A stretch of 64,000 nt of DNA from an archaeon (lineage in GTDB: Archaea > Asgardarchaeota > Thorarchaeia > Thorarchaeales > Thorarchaeaceae), in the NCBI GenBank assembly GCA_024276825.1, contig JAJRWI010000069.1, positions 53,459 to 117,458 of the forward strand, read 5' to 3'. The number at the start of each line of letters is the position of its first letter. The first letter of the stretch is position 1. The notes under the pieces were generated by a model. It worked only from the letters and a program-made list of their open reading frames with translations, searched no databases and was not told the origin of the DNA. Of this stretch, positions 36,301 to 44,391 are shown in pieces. Position numbers and translations under genes: made by a program.

Positions 36301-38127
36301 CAAGACGCCTGCAGCTGAACCAGGTGGTCCAATTGTCATGTATCCAGCGCCTTCGTTGCCAGCAGAGAAGACATGAAGTACACCCTCATAGCTGGGATCA
36401 AGGATGCCAGGTGAAGACAGGACCTCCCAAGTCAGTGAGAGATAGTCAAACTGACTGGATGGCTCAGTCACCCAACCCCAAGAGTTGGAAACAAGATCAG
36501 CCTTGTGATTACCAGTGTAGTAGAACTCACCAGATGTTTCATTTAGATCGAAACCACAGACCCATAGGTAGGCACCATAGTCTGCAAGTCCAGACAGAGC
36601 GCGGACAGACATGATCTTAGCACCAGGTGCAATACCTTCCATGTTGAAGTAAGACTTGTTGTCCTCGTTGTACCACTGCATGCCTTGAGCTGCGATGTGG
36701 CTTGCTGTGGCAGTACCGTGATTTCCATCATCTGTCAGAAGACCGAAGGCCATACCATCGTCTCTGAAGCCGTGGAACATTGGGTCGTCATCAAACCAAC
36801 CAGAACCATCATACAGCCAGGCAAGTGCACCAAGGCTGAAGTCGTCAACGCCGTCACCATTCATGTCAGCGGCAACGACAGGGTTGGTAAGATCAAAGAC
36901 CTCATCATCGGTAAAGTCCCAGTCAAACTGTGCAACGATTGCATCACGAGTGGCATTGTCTGTCAGATCATATGCCTCGTAGTAGATTGCACCGTCCCAC
37001 ATGTCAGTGAATCCAGCTGCGTCCTCCCAGTTGATTATAAGCTTGTACTGCTTATCAGCTGTGGAGTTGTACACCAGACAGGGTGCGAACACCTTAGCGT
37101 ATGGTGAGCTGTGCTGCTGGAACACCCAGTTGACTGTGTAGTTTCCATTCACATTGCTTGGGTCAGGTAGCTTCCAATCCCTGATAATGTAATCAAGGAT
37201 GTCACCCATGTCGATACCCCAGTAGTAGGCATAGAGCCAGATGAAGCCGACTCTGCTGTAGTATGGGTGGGATGGATCACCATCACCGTAGAGGTATCGT
37301 GGGCTACCACCATTGTTTAGCAATGGATCCCAACCAGTGACGTTCAGGAATGTACCACTTGCGTTGGTGTAGGTCAGTAAGTTACCTGCTGCAACCCACT
37401 CAGTGATGTTATCAACTGGAGTAGTGTTTGCAATCTGTAGAAATGTTAGACCCTCACCTGTCGGATCGTATGAGTCTATACTATAGGCATCCTGAAGAAC
37501 TGGGTTACCAAAGTCTGTACCAGTGTCGATCAGACCCACAGTGACGCCAGAACCATTCACATTGAATGTGCTGGATGCTGTGTCTGCGTCAACAACCTCT
37601 TTGATTATGTCCATATCGACAGCACGCGTACCGAGATTCAAGCTGTCGATCTCACGAGCCAAGTCGTCTTTGATTGGCACTCTTGACACATCTGCGTCAA
37701 TGATGCCGACGCCCTTGAGCTCAGCGAGCTTGTTCAGTTGGTCGGGTGATGACACTGAAACTGCAAATGATTTCATTATGACAAGGTCAACAAACCAGTC
37801 GACATTCACGATCTCTTTGACGGCATCAACGTCCACATTGGGAGATGCCACAACGAGAGCGCGGATATCGCCATTCTGCTTTGTGACGACCATGTCGCTC
37901 AGGTCCCCTGTCTCCATCCATTCGGCCAAGAGCGGGTCTATTCTAGCGGTGAAGCCTGGCTGTGCCAGTTCTTCGTACCACTGTTCAACCTGTTCTTGAG
38001 CTTTTGGAGAGAGCACAGGAGCAGGAGCTTTTTCTGCTCTGGCCACAGGACCTACAGGGGCCATAAACATGGAAAATGTAAGAACGGCCACGAAGAGCAG
38101 AACTGCAATTTTTCTTGCTTTGCTCAT
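33382..38127 (-). CDS. Giant cell-surface subtilisin-like (S8) serine protease
   Basis: 1581 residues: signal peptide (to about 31), propeptide-like region to about 160, S8 catalytic domain with Asp 201 (LIDTGTD), His 470 (GNHGTA) and Ser 695 (GTSQAAP). The Asp-His gap of about 270 residues is several times the usual and contains DMNGDGVDDF, an EF-hand-like calcium loop; DVNGDGMPNLW recurs later. Beta-rich domains follow, the last FnIII-like, then a Thr/Pro stalk (about 1525-1550), a TM helix and KKR. So it is anchored outside the cell. SD GAGGAG and TATACATA (38177-38186) precede it. Confidence 0.93.
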   Translation of the reverse strand: MSKARKIAVLLFVAVLTFSMFMAPVGPVARAEKAPAPVLSPKAQEQVEQWYEELAQPGFTARIDPLLAEWMETGDLSDMVVTKQNGDIRALVVASPNVDVDAVKEIVNVDWFVDLVIMKSFAVSVSSPDQLNKLAELKGVGIIDADVSRVPIKDDLAREIDSLNLGTRAVDMDIIKEVVDADTASSTFNVNGSGVTVGLIDTGTDFGNPVLQDAYSIDSYDPTGEGLTFLQIANTTPVDNITEWVAAGNLLTYTNASGTFLNVTGWDPLLNNGGSPRYLYGDGDPSHPYYSRVGFIWLYAYYWGIDMGDILDYIIRDWKLPDPSNVNGNYTVNWVFQQHSSPYAKVFAPCLVYNSTADKQYKLIINWEDAAGFTDMWDGAIYYEAYDLTDNATRDAIVAQFDWDFTDDEVFDLTNPVVAADMNGDGVDDFSLGALAWLYDGSGWFDDDPMFHGFRDDGMAFGLLTDDGNHGTATASHIAAQGMQWYNEDNKSYFNMEGIAPGAKIMSVRALSGLADYGAYLWVCGFDLNETSGEFYYTGNHKADLVSNSWGWVTEPSSQFDYLSLTWEVLSSPGILDPSYEGVLHVFSAGNEGAGYMTIGPPGSAAGVLTVGASTSSHWLEYLYGPDQMDYESIASFSSRGPSFDGYPKPDVVAPGLAGYAAIPWYYSYFAGGWSAGPWWNPAYEANYTLFAGTSQAAPVAAGVVALLVEALNDNSVTWTAPMLKTIIQSTATDLGYNPAEQGFGRVDAYDAIDFVVNGGLVGATVDSYNYFMQLLGDAWAYWGILPSSIMGYTVNNTATPLASDIYDGGIYFGEVYPSDTATVHYNVYTAAGNMFDTPEAYAGLGAQSAYYFIEGDTFTFTDVTFSYNDTVMKDEQMYGYYNLSAAIGSAFDTALANYNYMTVAVSFDPADLDAGNPWMFLYDWEDVNGDGMPNLWNATSGQGNELTRITSASDDGNTNIIPFGVTAANFEAVLEGNLTLVIHDPLFDTGVTWWNTTGNPFTCTVTFWDTTPAPIVFADGGASYSVNITYTAPTEYGIHTGYVMIGSLMVPWSVMVKANISAAEGEVNTIVPNTNTELRPYDNAVWGCMESDPDDWDFRTYAIHVPHENASYLGVRVIWDNTGNDMYVAVLDNTNFILGEGSAKTPTTTAVLAEIDGIGDYYLFMHPIGLNGTDRLPVNYTLEVMWYESLTAQDVILSYTANDVTEAQAVADGDTLVGDHVVINATYPEFNLPNMPEFEVSDIQIGFLSGIFFDEVGTLVIPDSNYNPFSGAPVQLDQFAWMKVDGIKEGDNVAVTVDFTNGDCDIMAWWADTDNSTWTYNNNLLGDQMATGAKPEHGSFTADRSGSVMFGIFDYDLEEGSFELIVDTRVGVYESADGASVTYDTYQFLKNGTFQVQIVADTETNIGFEVNLAALTFQNFFAPKLTGVDVSVSGATVTLTWNATDKNAGDDLYYEVLLSSDGGLTYQLLSKNLTDTTYTWDSTGFYQKDTYRFMVRVYDNDPTVNPSVATGYWMGLSDSIESDTFTAGTVPVPTPTTTPPPETTTTTPVTGGLDPMILGLIAGVGVGVVVVLILFLVKKR

Positions 38128-38554
38128 TGTTACTCTTTCTCCTCACTTCTTTTGTAGAGAGTGTGCGGGCAAGCCGTATGTATATGGTCTTACCTCTCTT
38201 TTGCATACCATTCTCCAGCACCCGCCTAGAACACATATCCCCGGGGTCAAAGCGGGTACCTCTCCTCATAACACATTCTCTACTTTGAATGTGATTGTAT
38301 CTCTTTGCGCGCACGCTATCATTTAAGGGTTACGACTATATTGATAATGGAATATCAGATATGCGCATCATAAAGGAGTAAAACATGGTTATACTTACCC
38401 TGTATCAAGAAAAAATGAGTTATATAGTTGAAATGGTCTAGTTTTGCCCCCATTATCGATAAGTCATTCCAAACATGATCTGAAATATCATCATCTGATT
38501 AATTAAAAAGTAAACTGTTTTTCGCAATACGAGAAAAGGGGGAGAATATTCCCC
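38128..38554. other. Intergenic region upstream of giant subtilase
   Basis: The 427 bases hold the protease 5' leader (with GAGGAG about 12 bases before the ATG) and a TATA candidate at 38177-38186. The rest shows no convincing gene: an 18-codon frame with GGAG at 38385-38441 on the plus strand and a frame from 38314 overlapping the protease look accidental. Its right end contains the terminator of the coiled-coil gene. Confidence 0.5.
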
Positions 38555-38555
38555 C
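38531..38555 (-). terminator. Hairpin terminator of coiled-coil membrane protein gene
   Basis: GGGGGA/TCCCCC (38538-38555, six-base loop) followed by TTTTCTC on the minus strand. It begins inside the stop codon of the gene. Confidence 0.6.
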
Positions 38556-39658
38556 TAACTTGTCTGACGAATAATTTTCTTAATTGTGTCAACTACGTCA
38601 TGCATCAAAATGACTGCGCCGATTAGTTCCACACGAGGCTCTTCAATTGGCTTGTCTGGAGGGGGACTTGTGAGTTTGTCAATTGATTTCCCTAGAGCCT
38701 CCAGTAAGCCTGTAAGCACTTGCTGAGAGGCAGGATCAATATTGCTTGATGAGATCTGTTGTGTCAATTGGGCAAACTCGGTCACTACGCTATCAAGAAC
38801 ATCATTCGCAAACTGAGAACGCTTCTGATACTCCTCCATCTTGCTTTGAAGTTCCTCCACTTGCTTGCGCAGATTTGCAAGAACATCAGACTCGACTGTG
38901 GGAGCAGTTGAACTTGCTGCAAGTTCAGCCTCGAGTTCCTGAATCTTATCTTGCAGGTTACTGATTGTCTGGTCCTTAGCAGAAATAGTCTGGAGAAGTT
39001 CTGCTTCAATCTCAGAGGTGTCAACAGGAGCCGCCATAGTTGCTGTTATTCTGGCAATCTCAGCCTCTCGTTCCTGAATGCTCTCCTTTAGACTTGAAAC
39101 CTCTTGATCAAGACTGGACAAAGCCTCCTCTTTCTGTGATAGAAACTCGTTCAGTTTCTTATTCTCAGCTTCCAATTCCTGCAGCGCCTTTCGTACTTGT
39201 TCATATTCTGACCGGACCTCTTTGAGTTCATTATTAAGGCGTTGAAAGTCAGGATCAGGAGGGGCAATCACCCGCATGGATAAAAGTGTAAACAGCACAG
39301 CAATAATCACAACATATGCAGTTCCAATTATCACAGAGCCAAATAGTGTGTCAGTCATCCATTGAAGACCTGCAATGAAATAGCCCCAAGAACCGAATGT
39401 CAATTCTTCGGGACCCCACCAATAAGACCCATATCCACCGTATATTACAAGTAGAATCGATGTCAAAAAGCAGACAATTCCAAAGAATAGTGTAATGTTT
39501 CTCTTGATACTCTCATGGTCCATATATCTTTGATAGAGTAGTAGAATCAGACCTATGAACAGCAAAGGAATTACATAAGGCAACACCGCAATGAGGTCAC
39601 TGCCAGGGAATTGAAAGTCAATCAACAGGGTTATTTCTGGAAAGGGCTGGCCGGTCAT
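38555..39658 (-). CDS. Four-TM protein with long coiled coil
   Basis: 367 residues. Residues about 24-42, 54-74, 86-104 and 110-130 look like TM helices (the third weakest). Then comes a coiled coil of roughly 140 residues (LNNELKEVRSEYEQVRKALQ, and so on, to about residue 290), a proline-rich break (PPPDKP) and a short C-terminal helix. This anchors a rod-like cytoplasmic domain at the membrane. No family recognised; a scaffold, division- or envelope-related role would be a guess. SD GGA-GGAAAA precedes the ATG. Its terminator is immediate. Confidence 0.7.
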   Translation of the reverse strand: MTGQPFPEITLLIDFQFPGSDLIAVLPYVIPLLFIGLILLLYQRYMDHESIKRNITLFFGIVCFLTSILLVIYGGYGSYWWGPEELTFGSWGYFIAGLQWMTDTLFGSVIIGTAYVVIIAVLFTLLSMRVIAPPDPDFQRLNNELKEVRSEYEQVRKALQELEAENKKLNEFLSQKEEALSSLDQEVSSLKESIQEREAEIARITATMAAPVDTSEIEAELLQTISAKDQTISNLQDKIQELEAELAASSTAPTVESDVLANLRKQVEELQSKMEEYQKRSQFANDVLDSVVTEFAQLTQQISSSNIDPASQQVLTGLLEALGKSIDKLTSPPPDKPIEEPRVELIGAVILMHDVVDTIKKIIRQTS

Positions 39659-39780
39659 CTATTTTCCTCCATGAATTTACAATGAAAATAGAATACTTTG
39701 CGAAATAAATACTCTTTTACAATAGATTCAGCAATACAAAATCAAAAGAAGGAGCCCAATATCGCTATCGGATACCGAGA

Positions 39781-40074
39781 TTATTCTGACCAAAGACGGG
39801 CCTTTTCAATTTCATGCTCCGCCACTATTAACTCCAGCACCTTCATTAATCGACATGCCTCATCAATTGATAGAAGAAAGGCACCTTTGACATTGCTGTC
39901 TTCACCAAGAGATATCCGAATCTTACCATCATTCACCCATCCCTCTGGGCTTCGTCCAGGACTTTGAAATTGTACCTCCATCCAAGTCCTGCGCTTTGCT
40001 CCTGTTTGTCTATCTTCAAAGAAGTGTTTCAATTGCAACCTGCGTCTGTACTGACCTTCACCCATTTTTATCAT
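39781..40074 (-). CDS. 97-residue hypothetical protein
   Basis: Basic N-terminal third (YRRRLQLKHFFEDRQTGAKRR), then strands (WMEVQFQS, KIRISLGE, GAFLLSI) and a C-terminal helix. It might bind nucleic acid, but no motif proves it. Translation could begin at ATG 40074 or, with GGATGA upstream, ATG 40065. It sits alone between divergent neighbours. Confidence 0.55.
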   Translation of the reverse strand: MIKMGEGQYRRRLQLKHFFEDRQTGAKRRTWMEVQFQSPGRSPEGWVNDGKIRISLGEDSNVKGAFLLSIDEACRLMKVLELIVAEHEIEKARLWSE

Positions 40075-40223
40075 CCTGTTATATTCTGGACCATTGTCCT
40101 ATGGAAATATCCCATTATTTGAATATGACTTCATTGCTCGGCAATTATGAGTGGTTAATATGAAATTCAACGCGCCCACGCAAAATCTTATCTTCATTAC
40201 ATAGGTCTTTTCAGTGCACAAAA

Positions 40224-43115
40224 ATGTCACTATCACTACTAAACAAAACACGATTAGCGGCCCTTCTGATAATGGGGCTTCTTATTGCTCCGAACCCTAT
40301 ATTACTCACAAGTGCTAGGAGTTCGTCAGCCCAAATAGCCCGGGTTTTCATTGATCCAAAGATTGAGGATTTTGTGACAGACAACCCTGACGGAAAGATT
40401 CCGATAATTATGAAGTTTCAGGATGGGATGAAATTTAATGACATCTCCAAGATAATAGAGGGAATGGATATTCCGGGTATAGAAGTGCGGCATGTTTTCC
40501 ATCTGATACCAATGGTTTCAGCATATGTGCCCAGAAATGTCCTTGGTCAGCTGGAAAGTGTTACATCGTTGGTTGGAATCGCTCTGGATGACAAGAAGAC
40601 TATTCTACCACTGACAGAACACAACGATTGGATCATATCTACACCAGAGGGATACATTCACTCAGATGAGTTGCTCGGGGCCACTGATCTATGGGATCAA
40701 GGATACAATGGGAGTGATGTAACAATTGCAATTATTGACACAGGTGCTATGGGAGATCATCCAGACCTCCAAAATAGAATAATAGGATTCAAGGATTTCA
40801 TAAATAATTTAGATGATCTAGACCCATCAGATGGGATTGATGCATATGATGATAATGGTCATGGAACAGCTTGTGCATGGCTTGCCGCAGGGACTGGAAA
40901 AAACACAGGTTTCAACCACTCAGGAATGGCTCCTGGAGCAGACCTGTTGATAATTAAGGCGCTAGATGCAGAAGGGTCAGCTGACAACAGTATTTTATCT
41001 CAGGCCATCGAGTATGCTGCAGACTATGGTGTGGATGTAATTAGTATTAGTGTTGGGGGAGACTGGACCGATGGTCTTCTTTCACTTGATTCCACCATAT
41101 TATCAGTGAAGAGCGCGATTGAATTAGGCGTCACTGTTGTTATTGCTGCTGGAAATAGCGGCCCTGCCACAAACACAATAAACTCCCCAGGCCTTGTTGA
41201 GGAGGCAATCACAGTTGGGGCATCCGTTGCAGATCAAGGTGTGGTGGACTTCAGCAGCAGGGGACCTGTTGAGTTCGTTTCTGAGCAACCCAAGGGAGTA
41301 TTTGCAAAGCCAGATATTGTAGCACCGGGCTATCAAGTTCTCTCTGGACGCTGGTATTCGTCAGATCCTTTTGAGTACCCACCAGATGATGACTTTGGAC
41401 CATATTACACCCTGTTTTCGGGCACATCAGCCTCTGCACCACAAGTAGCAGGTCTGGTCGCTCTACTGAAGGACAAATACAGTACTCTAACGCCGTTGCA
41501 GGCAAAGCTAGCCTTGATGAAAGGTGCTACTGATCTCAATGAAGACCCAATGGCCCAAGGTTGGGGTCTTGCAAATGTGTCAAGGGCAGCAGAATTGCTT
41601 GAGCTTGATCCCATTACAATCATGAGCCCAAGGCGATTTCCAGTGTTGCCTGATGGAACTAATGTCTTTGTCTATGGTGAAACACGCAAGCCGCAAAATG
41701 TGACTGTCATTTCTCAGATTGACAGAGGGCAACTGACAATCACGACTTCAGGCAATGCGAGTGCGTTCATTGAAGTTGATGATGAAGTGGGTGTTTCCAA
41801 AGGATATTCATACTTTAGCATTGGTCTAGCAATCCCAGAAGACCTCCCACTCAGTGCAATTGGAAATTATTTCGGAGTTCTTGAATTAAAGGAAGACTCA
41901 GCAGTAATTGCATCCATGGACTTGAAACTGAGAGTCACCACCTATGGTGGATCGCTCCTGGTTGATAGTTCTCACCATTCAAGCCTAGATCCAGACAGCC
42001 CCGATTCATATAGATACTTTGGTGAATATTTGAGAGAACAGGGAATAGTAATGGAAGAGCTGGGCAGTGTTGAGGCCCCTGCCACCATCACACTTGAAAC
42101 TCTTCTGAAGCATGAAGCATTCATGATCATGGACACAGAGCTTACATATTCGGAAGAGGAGATTGAAGCTATTCATAGTTTCGTCAAGCAGGGAGGAACA
42201 TTATTGATTCTTTCAGAGTTTTACAACTCGACAACTCAAGTTGCAAGCTTTGCCATTGACTCGTATAATCAGATTCTAGAGCCCTTTGGAATTCAGTGTG
42301 AGAGATATGAGATAGGCGTCGGTTCATCAGCATATGTTGGACGAGTGTATGGAGCGAACCACGGAGGAGCTGTGGAAAACCATTCTCTTACTGAGGGGGT
42401 CGAGGACCTTTACATTCTTTATGGCAGCACATTAAGTGTTGATCCTTCAGTGGCCGGTGCTCAAGGACTCTTATGGACTGATAGCGCTCGAACACATGCA
42501 TTAATCGCCTATGCAGAATTTGGAGAGGGCAAAGTAATTGCCATTTCAGATGGGTCAACGCTATATGACACTACAATCTACGACGCTATCAAAGCAGGTG
42601 CTGACAATCTAAGACTCCTGGAAAATGTCGCCAATGAGATGACTACAAAAGCACCAAGAGTCTTGAATGTCATTGTAAATATCAACCGTAGTGATAATAG
42701 AGGGAATGTGACCGCTTACATCTTTGATGAGGACTTGGTTGATGTCAGTATTACGCTGCAATTGCCAAATGGCACTAAGATTGTGGGACCAGTCGATGAA
42801 TCACTAGGATACAAATTCGCCATGAGTTTTGATATACCCAGTGCAGGGTTCTACATGTTGAATATCACATCTATTGACTCTGCAGGGCACACAAAGCAGG
42901 TTATAGAGAAATTTCTGATTCCAGTAAGACCCGTAGAGGACACTGTTTTAATGACTGTGCTCTTGGGACTTCTAGGTGTTATTGGAATAAGTCTTGGATA
43001 TGTAGGACTCAAGAGGTTCATTGGGGGTAAGAAGAAGCATCGCGAATGGGAGCCCCAATGGATAGATGATGGTAGGGGACCACCACCATCTTCTAGTCCT
43101 CCAGAGATCGTATAG
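40224..43115 (+). CDS. Membrane-anchored subtilisin-like (S8) protease with GATase-like domain
   Basis: 963 residues. Signal peptide (about 1-35), inhibitor-I9-like propeptide (IPIIMKFQDGMKF to IALDD), S8 domain with Asp 172 (IIDTGAM), His 213 (NGHGTA) and Ser 402 (GTSASAP). After it come beta domains and a GATase1/IFT52-like alpha/beta region (FMIMDTELTYSEEEIE, QGGTLLILSEF), then an Ig-like domain, a TM helix (about 910-935) and a basic tail (GGKKKHREW). Extracellular protease tethered to the membrane. Its end overlaps the oxidoreductase gene tail-to-tail by 23 bases. Confidence 0.93.
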   Translation: MSLSLLNKTRLAALLIMGLLIAPNPILLTSARSSSAQIARVFIDPKIEDFVTDNPDGKIPIIMKFQDGMKFNDISKIIEGMDIPGIEVRHVFHLIPMVSAYVPRNVLGQLESVTSLVGIALDDKKTILPLTEHNDWIISTPEGYIHSDELLGATDLWDQGYNGSDVTIAIIDTGAMGDHPDLQNRIIGFKDFINNLDDLDPSDGIDAYDDNGHGTACAWLAAGTGKNTGFNHSGMAPGADLLIIKALDAEGSADNSILSQAIEYAADYGVDVISISVGGDWTDGLLSLDSTILSVKSAIELGVTVVIAAGNSGPATNTINSPGLVEEAITVGASVADQGVVDFSSRGPVEFVSEQPKGVFAKPDIVAPGYQVLSGRWYSSDPFEYPPDDDFGPYYTLFSGTSASAPQVAGLVALLKDKYSTLTPLQAKLALMKGATDLNEDPMAQGWGLANVSRAAELLELDPITIMSPRRFPVLPDGTNVFVYGETRKPQNVTVISQIDRGQLTITTSGNASAFIEVDDEVGVSKGYSYFSIGLAIPEDLPLSAIGNYFGVLELKEDSAVIASMDLKLRVTTYGGSLLVDSSHHSSLDPDSPDSYRYFGEYLREQGIVMEELGSVEAPATITLETLLKHEAFMIMDTELTYSEEEIEAIHSFVKQGGTLLILSEFYNSTTQVASFAIDSYNQILEPFGIQCERYEIGVGSSAYVGRVYGANHGGAVENHSLTEGVEDLYILYGSTLSVDPSVAGAQGLLWTDSARTHALIAYAEFGEGKVIAISDGSTLYDTTIYDAIKAGADNLRLLENVANEMTTKAPRVLNVIVNINRSDNRGNVTAYIFDEDLVDVSITLQLPNGTKIVGPVDESLGYKFAMSFDIPSAGFYMLNITSIDSAGHTKQVIEKFLIPVRPVEDTVLMTVLLGLLGVIGISLGYVGLKRFIGGKKKHREWEPQWIDDGRGPPPSSSPPEIV

Positions 43116-44391
43116 GACCAAGAGTTGATTCCAGTAATTCATGAAGCTGTGTGTATCGAGGTTTCAGAAGTGGTTCCTCGGAAACCTTCACACCCCTCTT
43201 AATTCCGCTATATATCTGATATCCAATCCTTGCACCCATTCGTGCGGCAACAACTTGTCCACCAACTAGTCTGCCATCCTTATCAGCTATAAGGGCAATC
43301 TTGGCGAACTCGGCAGGGTCCTCAAAATAATGAATACTGGTTTCTATTTCAAAATCATTGGCAAGGGTTGATGAGAGACCTATAGAGATGATATCGGTGG
43401 AAAAAATGCGATCATATTGATAACGAATGGCGAGATCATCATAGACTTTGTTTAGGCCAATAGCAAGAACAGCAGCTTGGCGCCCGCCACGAGCGGCCAT
43501 GCTTGCCACCGGCATGAGAAATGTCTTGCCAGTTATTGAATCAGTTATCTCTGCACAATCACCCACTGCATATACATCTGGATTAGAGGTTTCCATTTTA
43601 TGATTGACAAGAATTCCCCCATAGGGGCCAAGTTTAAGACCCATCTTCTCTGCAATTACAATGTTTGGTCGAACACCAGTCATGCAGATAACAGCATCGA
43701 CGGGAATCTCCTTGTCTTGAATCGTCACACTCTCAACATGACCATTGCCATTGATTGATGTGATTGAAGAACCAATATGGACATTTATGGAAGATGGAAT
43801 TCTCTTTAATACTTCATTCGAGAGTTCTTCTTCCAGCAGGGTTCTTAGAATTCGTGAACGTATCACAATGTGGACCTGCTTTCCCAAGCGATGAAATTGC
43901 TCAGCCATCTCAAGTCCACTGAACCCAGCACCAATGACAACTATTGAGTTGATTGAGTCAAGTCTATTGCCAATCATTCTTGCATCAAAGATGTTTTTGA
44001 TTGTCAATACTCCTTCAAGGTCAGCACCGTCAACTGGTGGCACAATAGGTACGCCGCCAGTTGCAATGATTAGCTTGTCAAAGTTGATATTGAGAGATGT
44101 TCCATCCTTCTTTTTTGTGATCAATGTCTTTGAAGACATATCGCAGTCAATGACTCTAGTTCCTGTCATCACATTAATGCCCTTTTTCTTGAGAGAATCA
44201 AGAGACCAATCATCAATATCAAGAACTTCTGTTTCGGGGGTTCTAATCGCCAATGAAATGCCTGGTCTCCTGTGTGCGTTTGACTCTTCTTCAGTAATGA
44301 TTGTGACCTCAGTGTCGCGTGCGAATGTCTTTGCAGTCACTGCTGCTGCCACTCCGCCAGGACCATAGCCAATGATTGCAAGCTTCATCAT
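43093..44391 (-). CDS. FAD/NAD(P)-dependent pyridine nucleotide oxidoreductase (NADH oxidase/CoA-disulfide reductase-like)
   Basis: 432 residues with FAD motif GYGPGGVAAAV, NAD motif VVIGAGFSGLEMAEQF, second FAD motif VYAVGDCAE and a C-terminal dimerisation domain. The redox cysteine of CoA-disulfide reductases, expected around residues 40-45, is replaced in HRRPGISLAIR. So it probably works as an NAD(P)H oxidase, rubredoxin or ferredoxin-type reductase rather than as a disulfide reductase. ATGATG start overlaps the protease stop (ATGA). Last gene of tldD-tldE-protease-oxidoreductase. Confidence 0.85.
   Translation of the reverse strand: MMKLAIIGYGPGGVAAAVTAKTFARDTEVTIITEEESNAHRRPGISLAIRTPETEVLDIDDWSLDSLKKKGINVMTGTRVIDCDMSSKTLITKKKDGTSLNINFDKLIIATGGVPIVPPVDGADLEGVLTIKNIFDARMIGNRLDSINSIVVIGAGFSGLEMAEQFHRLGKQVHIVIRSRILRTLLEEELSNEVLKRIPSSINVHIGSSITSINGNGHVESVTIQDKEIPVDAVICMTGVRPNIVIAEKMGLKLGPYGGILVNHKMETSNPDVYAVGDCAEITDSITGKTFLMPVASMAARGGRQAAVLAIGLNKVYDDLAIRYQYDRIFSTDIISIGLSSTLANDFEIETSIHYFEDPAEFAKIALIADKDGRLVGGQVVAARMGARIGYQIYSGIKRGVKVSEEPLLKPRYTQLHELLESTLGPIRSLED

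Noticed and set aside
36219..36614. 131-codon plus-strand frame
   Set aside because: Antisense to the subtilase core; Gln/His/Ser-rich, typical of reverse reading.
37523..37999. 158-codon plus-strand frame
   Set aside because: Antisense to the propeptide region of the giant subtilase; Thr/Ser-rich without a start signal.
37985..38314. 109-codon minus-strand frame overlapping the giant subtilase start
   Set aside because: It would cross the promoter and leader of the protease and overlaps its signal peptide in another frame; no Shine-Dalgarno, irregular composition.
38385..38441. 18-codon plus-strand frame with GGAG upstream
   Set aside because: Good ribosome-binding site but too short and with no terminator or neighbour to support it.
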